From positions 55,116-119,115 of the forward strand of contig QHSI01000122.1 in assembly GCA_003221515.1 (NCBI GenBank): DNA of 64,000 bases. Reading direction: 5' to 3'. Positions 18,479 to 26,443 of this stretch are shown in pieces. The position numbers and the translations under genes were made by a program. The notes below the pieces were generated by a model that was given only the letters and a program-made list of their open reading frames with translations, did not search any database and was not told the DNA's origin. Every line of letters begins with the position of its first letter. The first letter of the stretch is position 1. The DNA is from Candidatus Rokuibacteriota bacterium. GTDB lineage: Bacteria > Methylomirabilota > Methylomirabilia > Rokubacteriales > CSP1-6.

Positions 18479-19519
18479 TCACCGCGCCGCGCTGCGTGAC
18501 AAGAGCCAGGCCAGCTGATCGTTGCCGTTGGCCAGGTGATACGAGACGAATACCACGATCGCCAGGCCGACGGCGATCCGCGCCACGCTCTGCCAGTGCC
18601 GCTGCTGGTCCCTGCCGGTATTGATGTAGGGAATGCTCGCCAGCACGGGCACCGTCGTGAATGCCTGCAGCTCCTCCTGCAAGTGGAACGACGGTTCGAA
18701 CAACTCGACCAGGGTTACCGCCGCCGCCGCGGCGCCGATGGCGAGACCGATGCCGAGCGCGAGGAATCCGATGCGCTGCGGCGCCGCCGGGCTGCGAGCC
18801 GGGGTGGCGGGGTCCAGTATCCGAAACTCCTCACCCACCGCGAGGCTCGGCTTGGCACCCTCCTGCCCGAGCGCTGCGATCTCCGCCTTCAGCTGGATGA
18901 CATCGGGGTAACGCGCGGTGTACACCTCCTGCATCTGCGCCAGCTCTTGGCTGAGACGGGCCAGCCGGGCCGCGCTGCCCTGGCGCTCGCGGCTCTTGGC
19001 GTTCTCCTCGATATAGAAGGCCGCCAGGGCGTTGGCGACGTGCGCCGCCGTCCCCGGATGCCGCGAGCGAAAGCTGATGCTGAAGGCCACGGTTGTCTTG
19101 CGGCTCGCATCCGCCTTGGTCAGCCTCACCTGGACCTCTTGCCGTAGGCGTTCGAGCGCGGCATCGACGGCGCCGCGCTCCTTGAGGTCCGGATAGAGAT
19201 CGAACTGGTCCACGAGCGCCAGGAGCCGTGTCTTGCTCAGCACTTCCTGGCCGATCGTCTGCAATCGGGTCTCGAGCTCGACGGCGATCAGCGATTTCCC
19301 GGCTCCCTCCGCGGTCCCGGGATGCTCCACCAGCACCGTGGCGGTCGAGCTATAGACATCCGGAAGCGATATCACAAAGGTCGTGGCGCCGGCGAGCACG
19401 GCGAGGAACACGACCGTCGCCAGACGCTTGTGCCCTCGCAAGACCCCCAGCGCCCGTGCGATCGTGAAGCGCTCGGGGGCGGAATCGGACACTGGCGTCT
19501 CGCCTCGCTCGGTCATCAT
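18479..19519 (-). CDS. Wzz/GumC-type chain-length determinant, XrtA-system-like, shortened
   Basis: Inner-membrane polysaccharide co-polymerase, 346 residues. The N-terminal helix (about residues 33-53) is followed by the Wzz domain with PDVYSSTATVLVE. The C-terminal helix pair ends with VSYHLANGNDQLAWLL, typical of chain-length proteins linked to XrtA/PEP-CTERM systems. Those are usually near 500 residues with a long coiled-coil hairpin. Here EENAKSRERQ jumps to GSAARLARLSQELAQ, and ALGQEGAKPS jumps to LAVGEEFRILDPA, as if two parts of the hairpin were missing in frame. The role would be setting exopolysaccharide length together with the outer-membrane exporter gene upstream (19523). Confidence 0.85.
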   Translation of the reverse strand: MMTERGETPVSDSAPERFTIARALGVLRGHKRLATVVFLAVLAGATTFVISLPDVYSSTATVLVEHPGTAEGAGKSLIAVELETRLQTIGQEVLSKTRLLALVDQFDLYPDLKERGAVDAALERLRQEVQVRLTKADASRKTTVAFSISFRSRHPGTAAHVANALAAFYIEENAKSRERQGSAARLARLSQELAQMQEVYTARYPDVIQLKAEIAALGQEGAKPSLAVGEEFRILDPATPARSPAAPQRIGFLALGIGLAIGAAAAAVTLVELFEPSFHLQEELQAFTTVPVLASIPYINTGRDQQRHWQSVARIAVGLAIVVFVSYHLANGNDQLAWLLSRSAAR

Positions 19520-19522
19520 CGA

Positions 19523-20095
19523 TCAGGGCACGATCACCGTGTCGCCGGGCCGGAGGAAATAGCTCTCGGAGTGGCCGTCGGCCGAAATGACCTTGTTGTA
19601 ATCGCATGGGATGCGCTTGAGGGTCGAGCCGTCCACGCGGAGGATGACCATCTTCGACTTCGACGCGAAGGCGTTGAAGCCTCCGGCGAGGGCGATGGCC
19701 TCGAGAACCGACGCGCGGCTCTTGAAATCGTAGCGACCGGGCTTGTTCACCTCACCGATCACCGCGACCCTGAAGCTGCGGATCTCGCGCACGATGACCG
19801 ACACCTCAGGCGACGCGACGTACTTGACCAACCTCCTGGTCAGGTCATCCTTGAGCTGTTTGGGCGAGAGCCCGGCGGCCTGGACGTCGTCGAGCAGCGG
19901 CAGCGAGATCTTGCCGTCGGGCCGGACTGGTACCGTCCGGCTGAGTCCCGTGTTGTTCCAGACCGTGATGTCCAGCACGTCGTCGGAGCCGATCACGTAG
20001 CCGGTCGAGACCGTCTGGGCGGCCGGCGCACTCACAACTCCGAGCATCAGCCCCGCCGCTGCGATCGCCGCACTCGTCCACATCGTCGTCGTCAT
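19523..20095 (-). CDS. Wza-type polysaccharide export protein, XrtA-system-like
   Basis: Periplasmic/outer-membrane exporter with a polysaccharide-export domain and SLBB domains, 190 residues. The signal peptide is MTTTMWTSAAIAAAGLMLG, and the start is fixed by GGGGAGG eight bases upstream. The export domain begins GYVIGSDDVLDITVW with VRPDGKISLPLL; the SLBB part contains VIGEVNKPGRYDF and ends RPGDTVIVP. Small exporters of this kind accompany exosortase XrtA loci. It precedes the chain-length gene by three bases in the same operon; an inverted repeat lies about 110 bases upstream. Confidence 0.9.
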   Translation of the reverse strand: MTTTMWTSAAIAAAGLMLGVVSAPAAQTVSTGYVIGSDDVLDITVWNNTGLSRTVPVRPDGKISLPLLDDVQAAGLSPKQLKDDLTRRLVKYVASPEVSVIVREIRSFRVAVIGEVNKPGRYDFKSRASVLEAIALAGGFNAFASKSKMVILRVDGSTLKRIPCDYNKVISADGHSESYFLRPGDTVIVP

Positions 20096-20203
20096 CGCGG
20101 TGCCTCCCCGGATCTTGAATCGGTACTGCGACGTGGAGTCACTGACCGCCGTGTTTTCACAAGGCCGTCGACTACAAGTAAATCGTGCGTGGAACGCCCT
20201 CAA

Positions 20204-20219
20204 TTCGGGGAACCCCGAA
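20204..20219. promoter_or_regulatory. Inverted repeat upstream of the exopolysaccharide operon
   Basis: TTCGGGG, AA, CCCCGAA forms a perfect 7-bp inverted repeat in the 246-base divergent region between the EPS operon (start 20095) and the LLM gene (start 20342). It lies about 110 bases before the EPS start and could be an operator or a small hairpin. The stretch 20221-20265 next to it is AT-richer than its surroundings, as expected of a promoter region, but no clear -10/-35 pair could be chosen. Confidence 0.45.
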
Positions 20220-20341
20220 GAAGAACTGAGAAAATCCCCCTATAGATCTGCGGTATTTTCTGGAAGATGACCCGGCGCGGACTTCCTTGACGGCAGCGGC
20301 GCTGCCGGAGCAGTATCGCTCCCACTGGGGGAGGACACCTC

Positions 20342-21388
20342 ATGGACTTCGGGATCTTCACGGAGCAGATACGGCGAGGCAGCAGTCAGGGTGACTGGTT
20401 CCGCGAGTTACTCGAGCTCGCCGACGCGGGCGAGGAATGGGGCCTCGACCTCGTGTGGATGGCGGAGATGCTGGTCAACCCGGCCCGATCGGTGCTGTCG
20501 GCGCCGCTCCTGGTGGCAAGTTGGATCGTCGCGCGGACCCGTCGCCTGCGCGTGGGAACGGCGGTGCAGCTGCTACCGCTGAACCACCCGCTCCGCGTCG
20601 CCGGCGAGGTCGCCACGCTCGACCACCTGAGCCAGGGGCGCTTCGACTTCGGCGTGGGCCGCAGCGGTGGCCCCCGGGCGTACGACGCGCTCGGTGTGCC
20701 GTACGAAGAGAGCCAGGCGCGGTTCTTCGAGGCGCTCGAGATCATCCTGACGGCGTGGAAGGGCGAGCCGTTCAGCTACGAGGGCAAGTTCTATCGTTTC
20801 CACGACGCCACCGTGACCCCGCGTCCGGTTCAGCAGCCGCACCCGCCGGTCCGGATGGCCGCGACGACCGCGGAGACGTTTCCGCGCGTCGGACGGATGG
20901 GCTTGCCCATCTTCGTAGGGCTCCGCGGCATGGCGACCCCCGAGCTGGCCGCGCACGTGAAGACCTACCGTCAAGCGTGGCGCGAGGCGGGACACCCCGG
21001 AGACGGCGACGTGTGCCTCCGCATCCCGGTCTACGCCGCTCCGACCGAGAGCGCCGCGCTCGACGAGCCAAAGGACACGATCATGTACTACTTCACCCGT
21101 CAGGCTGATCTGACGCGCACGGCGCTGGGACGTCCCGGCACTGGCCCGGTCGAGCGGCGCGTGACTCAGGCCAGGACGCTGGCGAGCCTCACCTACCCGG
21201 AGATCCTGAGCACCAAGGTCGCGTTCGGCACCGGCCCGAGTCTGGTCGACCGGCTCTCGCAGCTCCGCGAAGAGCTCAGCCTGAACGGAATCGCGGCCGA
21301 GCTGAATCCGGGCGGGCTGCTGCCGATGGCGCAAGAGAAGCGGACCTTACAGATCCTCACGCAGCAGGTCATGCCGGCGTTCAAGTAA
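20342..21388 (+). CDS. LLM-class flavin-dependent oxidoreductase
   Basis: Bacterial-luciferase-like TIM-barrel monooxygenase, 348 residues. It starts MDFGIFTEQIRRG after GGGGGAGG and carries the family segments VWMAEML, LRVGTAVQLLPLNHPLR and GRFDFGVGRSGG. FMN or F420 is the usual cofactor, with reduced flavin supplied by a separate reductase. It is followed 30 bases later by a crotonase-family gene, so the pair may act on one acyl substrate. It is one of five members of this superfamily in the window; the substrate is unknown. Confidence 0.9.
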   Translation: MDFGIFTEQIRRGSSQGDWFRELLELADAGEEWGLDLVWMAEMLVNPARSVLSAPLLVASWIVARTRRLRVGTAVQLLPLNHPLRVAGEVATLDHLSQGRFDFGVGRSGGPRAYDALGVPYEESQARFFEALEIILTAWKGEPFSYEGKFYRFHDATVTPRPVQQPHPPVRMAATTAETFPRVGRMGLPIFVGLRGMATPELAAHVKTYRQAWREAGHPGDGDVCLRIPVYAAPTESAALDEPKDTIMYYFTRQADLTRTALGRPGTGPVERRVTQARTLASLTYPEILSTKVAFGTGPSLVDRLSQLREELSLNGIAAELNPGGLLPMAQEKRTLQILTQQVMPAFK

Positions 21389-21418
21389 GCGCGAATCGCC
21401 AACTCCAAGGAGCGCTCG

Positions 21419-22225
21419 ATGGCCACACGCGGCAACGGCATCCCCAAGTTCGAGACGGTGCGCTACGAGACGAAGGGCGCGATCTGCCACATCGTCTTGA
21501 ACCGGCCGGAGAAGCTCAACGCGGCCACCGATCAACTCGTCGAGGAGGTCAACGATGCGCTCTTCGAGTTCGACGCCAACCCCGAGCTGCGAGTCGCGAT
21601 CCTGAGCGGCGCCGGCCGCGCGTTCTGCTCCGGCGCCGACGTGCAGCAGCGCCAGCTTCGCACGCGCGAGGAGCTGCGGCGGCTCGGCGGCCCGGCCGGA
21701 CGGCGCTCGCGCGAGAACGGGCTCGCCGACGCCGTCAACTGGAAGCCGGTGATCGCGGCGGTGCACGGCTGGGCGCTCGGCCTGGGCTACTCGCTGTCGC
21801 AGTCGTGCGACCTGGTCGTGGCGGCCGCCGGGACGAAGTTCCAGATCCGCGAGGTCCAGCGCGGGCTCGGCGGCGCCCAGCACTGGGTGGCCACGTGGTT
21901 CTGGACCGGCTCGCGCTTCGCCAACGAGGTCGCGCTGACCGGTCGCATGTTCACCGCCGAGGAAGCGCAGCAGCACGGGATGGTGAACCGCGTGGTGCCA
22001 CCGGCGGAGCTGATGTCCGCCGCCGAGGCGCTCGCGACGGAGATCCTCGAGAATCCGCCGCTGGCGGTGCGGGCCAACGTGCGCGTGATGCGATGGTTCG
22101 TGAACGAGATGCAGCGCCAGTCGAAGTACTACACGCAAGGGCTGGGCCTGCATCTGACCGACGACTTCCACGAGTCGGCCAAGGCCTTCGTGGAGAAGCG
22201 CAAGCCCGTCTTCAAGGGGCGCTAG
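21419..22225 (+). CDS. Enoyl-CoA hydratase/isomerase-family protein
   Basis: Crotonase-fold protein of 268 residues. The oxyanion-hole segments are AFCSGADVQQ and HGWALGLGYSLSQS, and the later VQRGLGGAQHW region is where hydratases carry one catalytic Glu; no second Glu is obvious there. Members hydrate, isomerise or hydrolyse CoA thioesters. The ATG is preceded by AAGGAGCG. It lies 30 bases after the LLM gene and converges with a second crotonase gene, the two stop codons sharing the same CTAG at 22222-22225. Confidence 0.9.
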   Translation: MATRGNGIPKFETVRYETKGAICHIVLNRPEKLNAATDQLVEEVNDALFEFDANPELRVAILSGAGRAFCSGADVQQRQLRTREELRRLGGPAGRRSRENGLADAVNWKPVIAAVHGWALGLGYSLSQSCDLVVAAAGTKFQIREVQRGLGGAQHWVATWFWTGSRFANEVALTGRMFTAEEAQQHGMVNRVVPPAELMSAAEALATEILENPPLAVRANVRVMRWFVNEMQRQSKYYTQGLGLHLTDDFHESAKAFVEKRKPVFKGR

Positions 22226-23037
22226 TCGGAGAACTGCGCCGCCCGCCAGCGCAGCGCGGCGCCGAGGCCCTCCTTCTCGCGGATCTCGTCGAACTTCGTG
22301 CCGACTTCGGTCCGGGCGGCGTAGAGGCCCGCCAGCACGTCGAGCCCGGCGCGGATCGCGTTGCGGAAGCCCGCCGCGTCCGCGCCGCGGTTGATGGCGA
22401 GCTTGGTGGCGGCCAGCGCCTCTGGCGACATGAGGGCCATCCGGCGCGCGAACTTCAGCGTGGCGGCCTCCAGCTCGGCGCCCGGCACGACCCGGTTGAC
22501 CATGCCGTACTGGAGCGCGGTCTTCGCGTCGATCGGATCGCCCAGGTAGAGCAGCTCGCGCGCGCGCTTGAAGCCGATGACGAAGGGCATGATGAGCGCC
22601 GGGCCGACGTTCGAGAAGCGGATCTCCGGCTCGCCGAACAGGGCATCGTCGGCGGCGATCGTGATATCGCACATCATGACCAGCTCGCAGCCGCCGCCCA
22701 GACAGTGGCCGCGGACGGAGGCGATCACCGGCTTCCGCATGTCCCAGGGCGTGATCTCGAGCGCGACGTCGTCGGTGAGCGACTCGTGCCACGCCAGCGC
22801 GTTGCCTTTCCGCGCGGCGCGCGCCGGGTTGGGCGAGATGTCGTAGCCGGCGCAGAAGCTGCGCCCGGCGGCGCGGAGCACGACCACGCTGGTGGCGGGA
22901 TCGCGGTCGGCCTCGTGGAGGCGCTCGACCAGCGCGCGCCTCAGCTCCGCGCTGATCGCGTTGAGCTTGTCGGGTCGGTTGAGCGTGACGATGCCGATGC
23001 GCCCGTCGACGACGTAGGTCACGATCGATTCGGCCAT
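22222..23037 (-). CDS. Enoyl-CoA hydratase/isomerase-family protein
   Basis: Second crotonase-fold protein, 271 residues, on the opposite strand. The start is the ATG giving MAESIVTYVVDGRIGIVTLN. Oxyanion-hole segments are RSFCAGYDISPN and GHCLGGGCELVMMCD, followed by EPEIRFSNVGPALIMPF. It is only moderately similar to its neighbour at 21419 and is not a tandem duplicate. It is divergent from the SsuD-like gene at 23122 with 84 bases between starts. The CoA substrate is not predictable. Confidence 0.9.
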   Translation of the reverse strand: MAESIVTYVVDGRIGIVTLNRPDKLNAISAELRRALVERLHEADRDPATSVVVLRAAGRSFCAGYDISPNPARAARKGNALAWHESLTDDVALEITPWDMRKPVIASVRGHCLGGGCELVMMCDITIAADDALFGEPEIRFSNVGPALIMPFVIGFKRARELLYLGDPIDAKTALQYGMVNRVVPGAELEAATLKFARRMALMSPEALAATKLAINRGADAAGFRNAIRAGLDVLAGLYAARTEVGTKFDEIREKEGLGAALRWRAAQFSD

Positions 23038-23121
23038 GGCTCCTCCCGGTGGGAGTGTAGCGCAAGTGTTGCAGCGCCAGGCGATGCTTGAAGGGGCGCC
23101 GGGCGCGGGGTAGCATCGCGC

Positions 23122-24222
23122 ATGCCCGTCGAGCTCATCGGAATGATCGGCGTTCGGCCCGAGGGCGCCGACGGCGCGGCCGTGCACGTCATCGGCGGCG
23201 CCATCGACCGCGAGTGGACGCGCGACTTCGCGCAGGCGCACGAACGCGCCGGCTTCGATCGTGTCCTGGTCGGCTACACCTCCACGTCGGCCGATGGCTT
23301 CCTGGTCGCGGGATACGCGGCCTCCGTCACCGAGCGCCTCTCCTATCTCCTCGCGCATCGGCCCGGCTTCGTCGCGCCCACGCTGGCCGCGCGGAAGGCG
23401 GCGACGCTCGATCACTTCACCGGCGGCCGCCTGGCCCTGCACGTCATCACCGGCGGCAGCGACGGCGAGCAGGCGCGCGACGGCGACTGGCTCGACCACG
23501 ACACCCGCTACCGGCGCACCGACGAATATCTGGAGATCGTGCGCCGTGTGTGGACCTCGGAGAAGCCGTTCGATTTCACCGGGGAGTTCTATCGGATCAA
23601 GGGCGCGTTCTCTGACGTCAAGCCGCTGCAGCAGCCGGCGATCCCCCTCTACTTCGGCGGTGCCTCCGGCCCGGCGCCGGTCGTCGGCATCAAGCACTGC
23701 GACGTGTACGCGCTGTGGGGCGAGCCGCTGGCGGCGGTGCGCGAGCGCGTCGCCGAGGTCCGCGCGCTGGCCCGGCGTCTGGGCCGCGAGGTGCGCTTCA
23801 GCGTGTCGACGCGGCCGATCATCGCGCCCACCGAGGCCAAGGCGTGGGAGCGCGCCCAGGCGATCCTGGCGCGGGTGCAGGCGGCGCGGCCGACGATCGT
23901 CGGGGAAGGGGCGGGCATCCGACCGCAAGCGGAGGGCGCGCGGCGTCTCGTCGACTTCGCCGAGCGCGCCGACGTCTACGACAAGCGCCTCTGGATGCCG
24001 ATCGCGGCCGCGATGGGCGGCGCCGGCAACACGACGGCGCTGGTGGGCACACCCGAGCAGGTTGCCGAGTCGCTGCTCGACTACTACGACGCCGGGGCCT
24101 CGACGCTGCTGATCCGCGGCTTCGATCCCCTGAACGACGCCGTGGAGTACGGCCGCGAGCTGATCCCCCTGGTGCGCGCCGAGGTCGCGCGGCGCGACCG
24201 CGCCGCCGCCGTCACGGCCTAG
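23122..24222 (+). CDS. LLM-class monooxygenase, alkanesulfonate-monooxygenase (SsuD) like
   Basis: Luciferase-like monooxygenase of 366 residues resembling SsuD: the HVITGGSDGEQARDGDWLDH block near residue 110 and RYRRTDEYLEIVRRVW are characteristic of that subgroup. SsuD releases sulfite from alkanesulfonates using reduced FMN. No sulfonate transporter or flavin reductase gene is adjacent, so desulfonation is only a family-level suggestion. The gene ends 67 bases before the CaiB gene, and a copy of the repeated hairpin element fills most of that gap. Confidence 0.88.
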   Translation: MPVELIGMIGVRPEGADGAAVHVIGGAIDREWTRDFAQAHERAGFDRVLVGYTSTSADGFLVAGYAASVTERLSYLLAHRPGFVAPTLAARKAATLDHFTGGRLALHVITGGSDGEQARDGDWLDHDTRYRRTDEYLEIVRRVWTSEKPFDFTGEFYRIKGAFSDVKPLQQPAIPLYFGGASGPAPVVGIKHCDVYALWGEPLAAVRERVAEVRALARRLGREVRFSVSTRPIIAPTEAKAWERAQAILARVQAARPTIVGEGAGIRPQAEGARRLVDFAERADVYDKRLWMPIAAAMGGAGNTTALVGTPEQVAESLLDYYDAGASTLLIRGFDPLNDAVEYGRELIPLVRAEVARRDRAAAVTA

Positions 24223-24241
24223 ACAATTGGGGGTGCGAGTC

Positions 24242-24288
24242 GCAGGCCGTCGCGGGGCTGGAGCCCCGCCGGCCGAGGCGAGCCTATA
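24242..24288 (+). repeat. Repeated intergenic hairpin element, copy 1
   Basis: This copy runs GCAGGCCGTCGC, then the hairpin CGGGGCT-GG-AGCCCCG (24253-24268), then GCCGGCCGAGGCG and GCCTATA. The same order with small changes recurs at 29553 and 35730, always on the plus strand and between genes. Here it occupies the whole space before the start codon at 24290. It could act as a transcription attenuator or terminator, or be a REP-like mobile palindrome. Confidence 0.7.
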
Positions 24289-24289
24289 G

Positions 24290-25495
24290 ATGGAACAGGC
24301 GCTGAGCGACGTCACCGTGCTCGACCTGGGGCAAGTCATCGCCATGCCCTTTTGCACGATGCTGCTGGCCGACATGGGCGCCCGGGTGATCAAGGTCGAG
24401 TCGCGCGATCGTGGACGCGAGCGGCAGTCGTTGGGCATCAAGCGCAAGCGCGGCGGCGTCGAGGAGCGTGTGCCGGCCGCGCAGTACCGGGACCGGAACA
24501 AGCTCGCGATCACGCTGGAGCTGAAGACGCCCAAGGGCGTGGAGCTCTTCAAGGAGCTGGCGCAGCGCTCGGACGTCGTGACCGAGAACTTCAGCGTCGG
24601 CACGCTGGAGCGTCTCGGCCTGGGCTACGACGACCTCCGGAAGGTCAGGCCCGACATCGTCTACGCCTCGATCACCGCGTTCGGCCAGCACGGGCCCTAC
24701 GCGGCCCAGCGCGGCTACGACATGCTGGCCCAGGCGATCAGCGGGTACATGAGCATCACCGGCTTCCCCGACAATCCGCCCACGCGCTCGGGTCAGTCGA
24801 TCTCCGACTACTACGCCGGCATGCTGTGCGCCTTCAGCATCGTGTCCGCCCTGCACTACCGCAACCGGACCGGTAAGGGACAACGCATCGATCTGGCGCT
24901 GCTCGACAGCCTGGTGGTCGCCCTGGACAACCTCGGCGAGCGCTACACCGTCGGCGGCGAGGTCCTCACGCGGGCCGGAAACGTCTCGTTCGGCGGGTCG
25001 AGCTCAGGCGTCTATCCGACGACCGACGGGCACGTCGCGATCGCCGCCGGCGCGAGCGACGCCGTCTGGCGTCGGTTCTGCGAGATCATCGGTCGGAGTG
25101 ACCTCACCCGCGACCCCCGCTTCGCGGCGGCGGCAGCGCGGCGCGACCGCCGTGACGAGGTCGCCGCGATCATCCAGGGCTGGACGCAGCAACGTTCCAA
25201 GGCCGAGGTGGTGCGTACGCTGTCGACGGGAGGCGTGCCGGCGGCACCGGTCAACAACGTGGCCGAGATGGTCGCCGACCCCCAGGTGCAGGCGCGCGAG
25301 ATGTTCGTGGAGCTCGATCACCCCACGTACGGCAAGGTGAAGACGACGGGCACTCCCCTCAAGCTCTCGGAGACACCGGGGCGCGTGCGCTGGCTGGCTC
25401 CGCAGCCAGGCGAGCACAACGAGGACGTGTTCGTGGGACTCCTCGGCTACTCCAGGGACGACCTCGCGCGCTGGCGGGGAGAGGGCGTGATCTAG
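24290..25495 (+). CDS. CaiB/BaiF (class III) CoA-transferase
   Basis: Class III CoA-transferase, 401 residues, usual length. It begins SDVTVLDLGQVIAMPF and has the ADMGARVIKVE segment. SQ/D motif SGQSISDYYAGML near residue 175 supplies the catalytic Asp. These dimeric cytoplasmic enzymes move CoA between organic acids, often the activation step for degrading carnitine, bile acids, formate/oxalate or aromatic acids. No other gene is clearly cotranscribed with it. No Shine-Dalgarno site is evident because the repeat element abuts the start. Confidence 0.92.
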   Translation: MEQALSDVTVLDLGQVIAMPFCTMLLADMGARVIKVESRDRGRERQSLGIKRKRGGVEERVPAAQYRDRNKLAITLELKTPKGVELFKELAQRSDVVTENFSVGTLERLGLGYDDLRKVRPDIVYASITAFGQHGPYAAQRGYDMLAQAISGYMSITGFPDNPPTRSGQSISDYYAGMLCAFSIVSALHYRNRTGKGQRIDLALLDSLVVALDNLGERYTVGGEVLTRAGNVSFGGSSSGVYPTTDGHVAIAAGASDAVWRRFCEIIGRSDLTRDPRFAAAAARRDRRDEVAAIIQGWTQQRSKAEVVRTLSTGGVPAAPVNNVAEMVADPQVQAREMFVELDHPTYGKVKTTGTPLKLSETPGRVRWLAPQPGEHNEDVFVGLLGYSRDDLARWRGEGVI

Positions 25496-25506
25496 CTAGC
25501 GCGGAA

Positions 25507-26208
25507 TCAACGCGAGCGGCGCGCGCGCCCGATCCAGCCTGCACCGGCCAGACCCAGGGCGAGCAGACTCAGCGTGCCGGGCTCGGGCACGAGAGGCGGC
25601 TCCTGCTGCACCACCGAGAAGGCGACCTCGCCGATCCCGCAGAGCAGCGCCGGGTCACCGTCCGGCTGCGGGCAGCCACTGACGTCGAACCGAAAGTAGC
25701 GTGCCGACACGGTCTCCCAGCCGAATACCTGGGCGCCATACGGCTGATCGGAGGGGCTGCCGTCGAAGGGGCTGTCGACCGGGGAAATAGAGATCAAGCT
25801 CAGGAACGTCTGACCGTCGAGCGAGTAGGCGATGCGCCCGGTGCCGAACCCGCTGAACTCCTCGTTCCACAGCGCCAACCGGTCGACCGTCTTCACCGAG
25901 CCGAGGTCGTAGATGATGCTGGCCTGCGGGACGCCCAACTGGCTGAACCATTCGTTATGGTCGGCAAGCGACGTGTGCATCGGATTGCCGGCCAGGTACG
26001 CATCGAAATCGCTGACACCGCTGATGAAGTTCGTCGAGAGGCCCGAGTGATCGATCGTGTTGCCGATGTCGAAGTCGAGGCCCGAGAAGACGAACGTCGA
26101 CGAGGCCGTCGCGCCCGTCGGGCTGGTAATGACGGACGCCTGCGCAGGCCCTATCTGGGACAGGACCAGCGCGATGCCCGCCGCGACCGCAATCAGCTTA
26201 CCGATCAT
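25507..26208 (-). CDS. PEP-CTERM-anchored secreted protein with a discoidin-like domain
   Basis: Secreted 233-residue protein. The signal peptide is LIAVAAGIALVLSQIG. The middle resembles an F5/8-type C (discoidin) carbohydrate-binding domain (ASIIYDLGSVKTVDRLALWN, then ARYFRFDVSG). The C-terminus is a textbook PEP-CTERM sorting signal: VPEPGTLSLLALGLAGAGW followed by a basic tail. Such proteins are cleaved by an exosortase and held in extracellular polysaccharide. The exosortase gene is not in the window, but the XrtA-type EPS genes at 18479-20095 fit the same system. The ATG follows GAGAGGGG. Confidence 0.92.
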   Translation of the reverse strand: MIGKLIAVAAGIALVLSQIGPAQASVITSPTGATASSTFVFSGLDFDIGNTIDHSGLSTNFISGVSDFDAYLAGNPMHTSLADHNEWFSQLGVPQASIIYDLGSVKTVDRLALWNEEFSGFGTGRIAYSLDGQTFLSLISISPVDSPFDGSPSDQPYGAQVFGWETVSARYFRFDVSGCPQPDGDPALLCGIGEVAFSVVQQEPPLVPEPGTLSLLALGLAGAGWIGRARRSR

Positions 26209-26249
26209 GGAGCGAACCCCTCTCTGATACGTTCTCGGGAGCGGTAGGG

Positions 26250-26265
26250 TACAAACCGTATGCCA
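26250..26265 (-). promoter_or_regulatory. Sigma-54-like promoter of the PEP-CTERM gene
   Basis: On the minus strand TGGCAT, five bases, TTGTA lies 42-57 bases before the ATG at 26208, with GG and GT ten bases apart. It departs from consensus at two positions (T for C in each half; the -12 C is normally well conserved). Transcription would begin near 26238 and leave a 30-base leader containing the Shine-Dalgarno site. PEP-CTERM genes are known RpoN/PrsR targets in other bacteria. Confidence 0.45.
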
Positions 26266-26443
26266 CGGGACGGGAGCCTCTAATTTCAGCCACTTATAAG
26301 ACATGAAACTTTGACTCAGGCTCACGTTGTAAAAGGCTCTGACAGTCCCCCGGCCCAACTCGTCCCGCGATCGTTTGGAGCGGGCGAGGTAGTATTGGCG
26401 TCGACGCGGGCAACGGCCCGGCGAAATCAAGGAGGAGATCGAC

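Noticed and set aside
22222..24603. Single 793-codon reverse-strand gene including the crotonase
   Set aside because: Only the last 271 codons from 23037 have family similarity and a proper start; the rest is antisense of the SsuD-like and CaiB genes.
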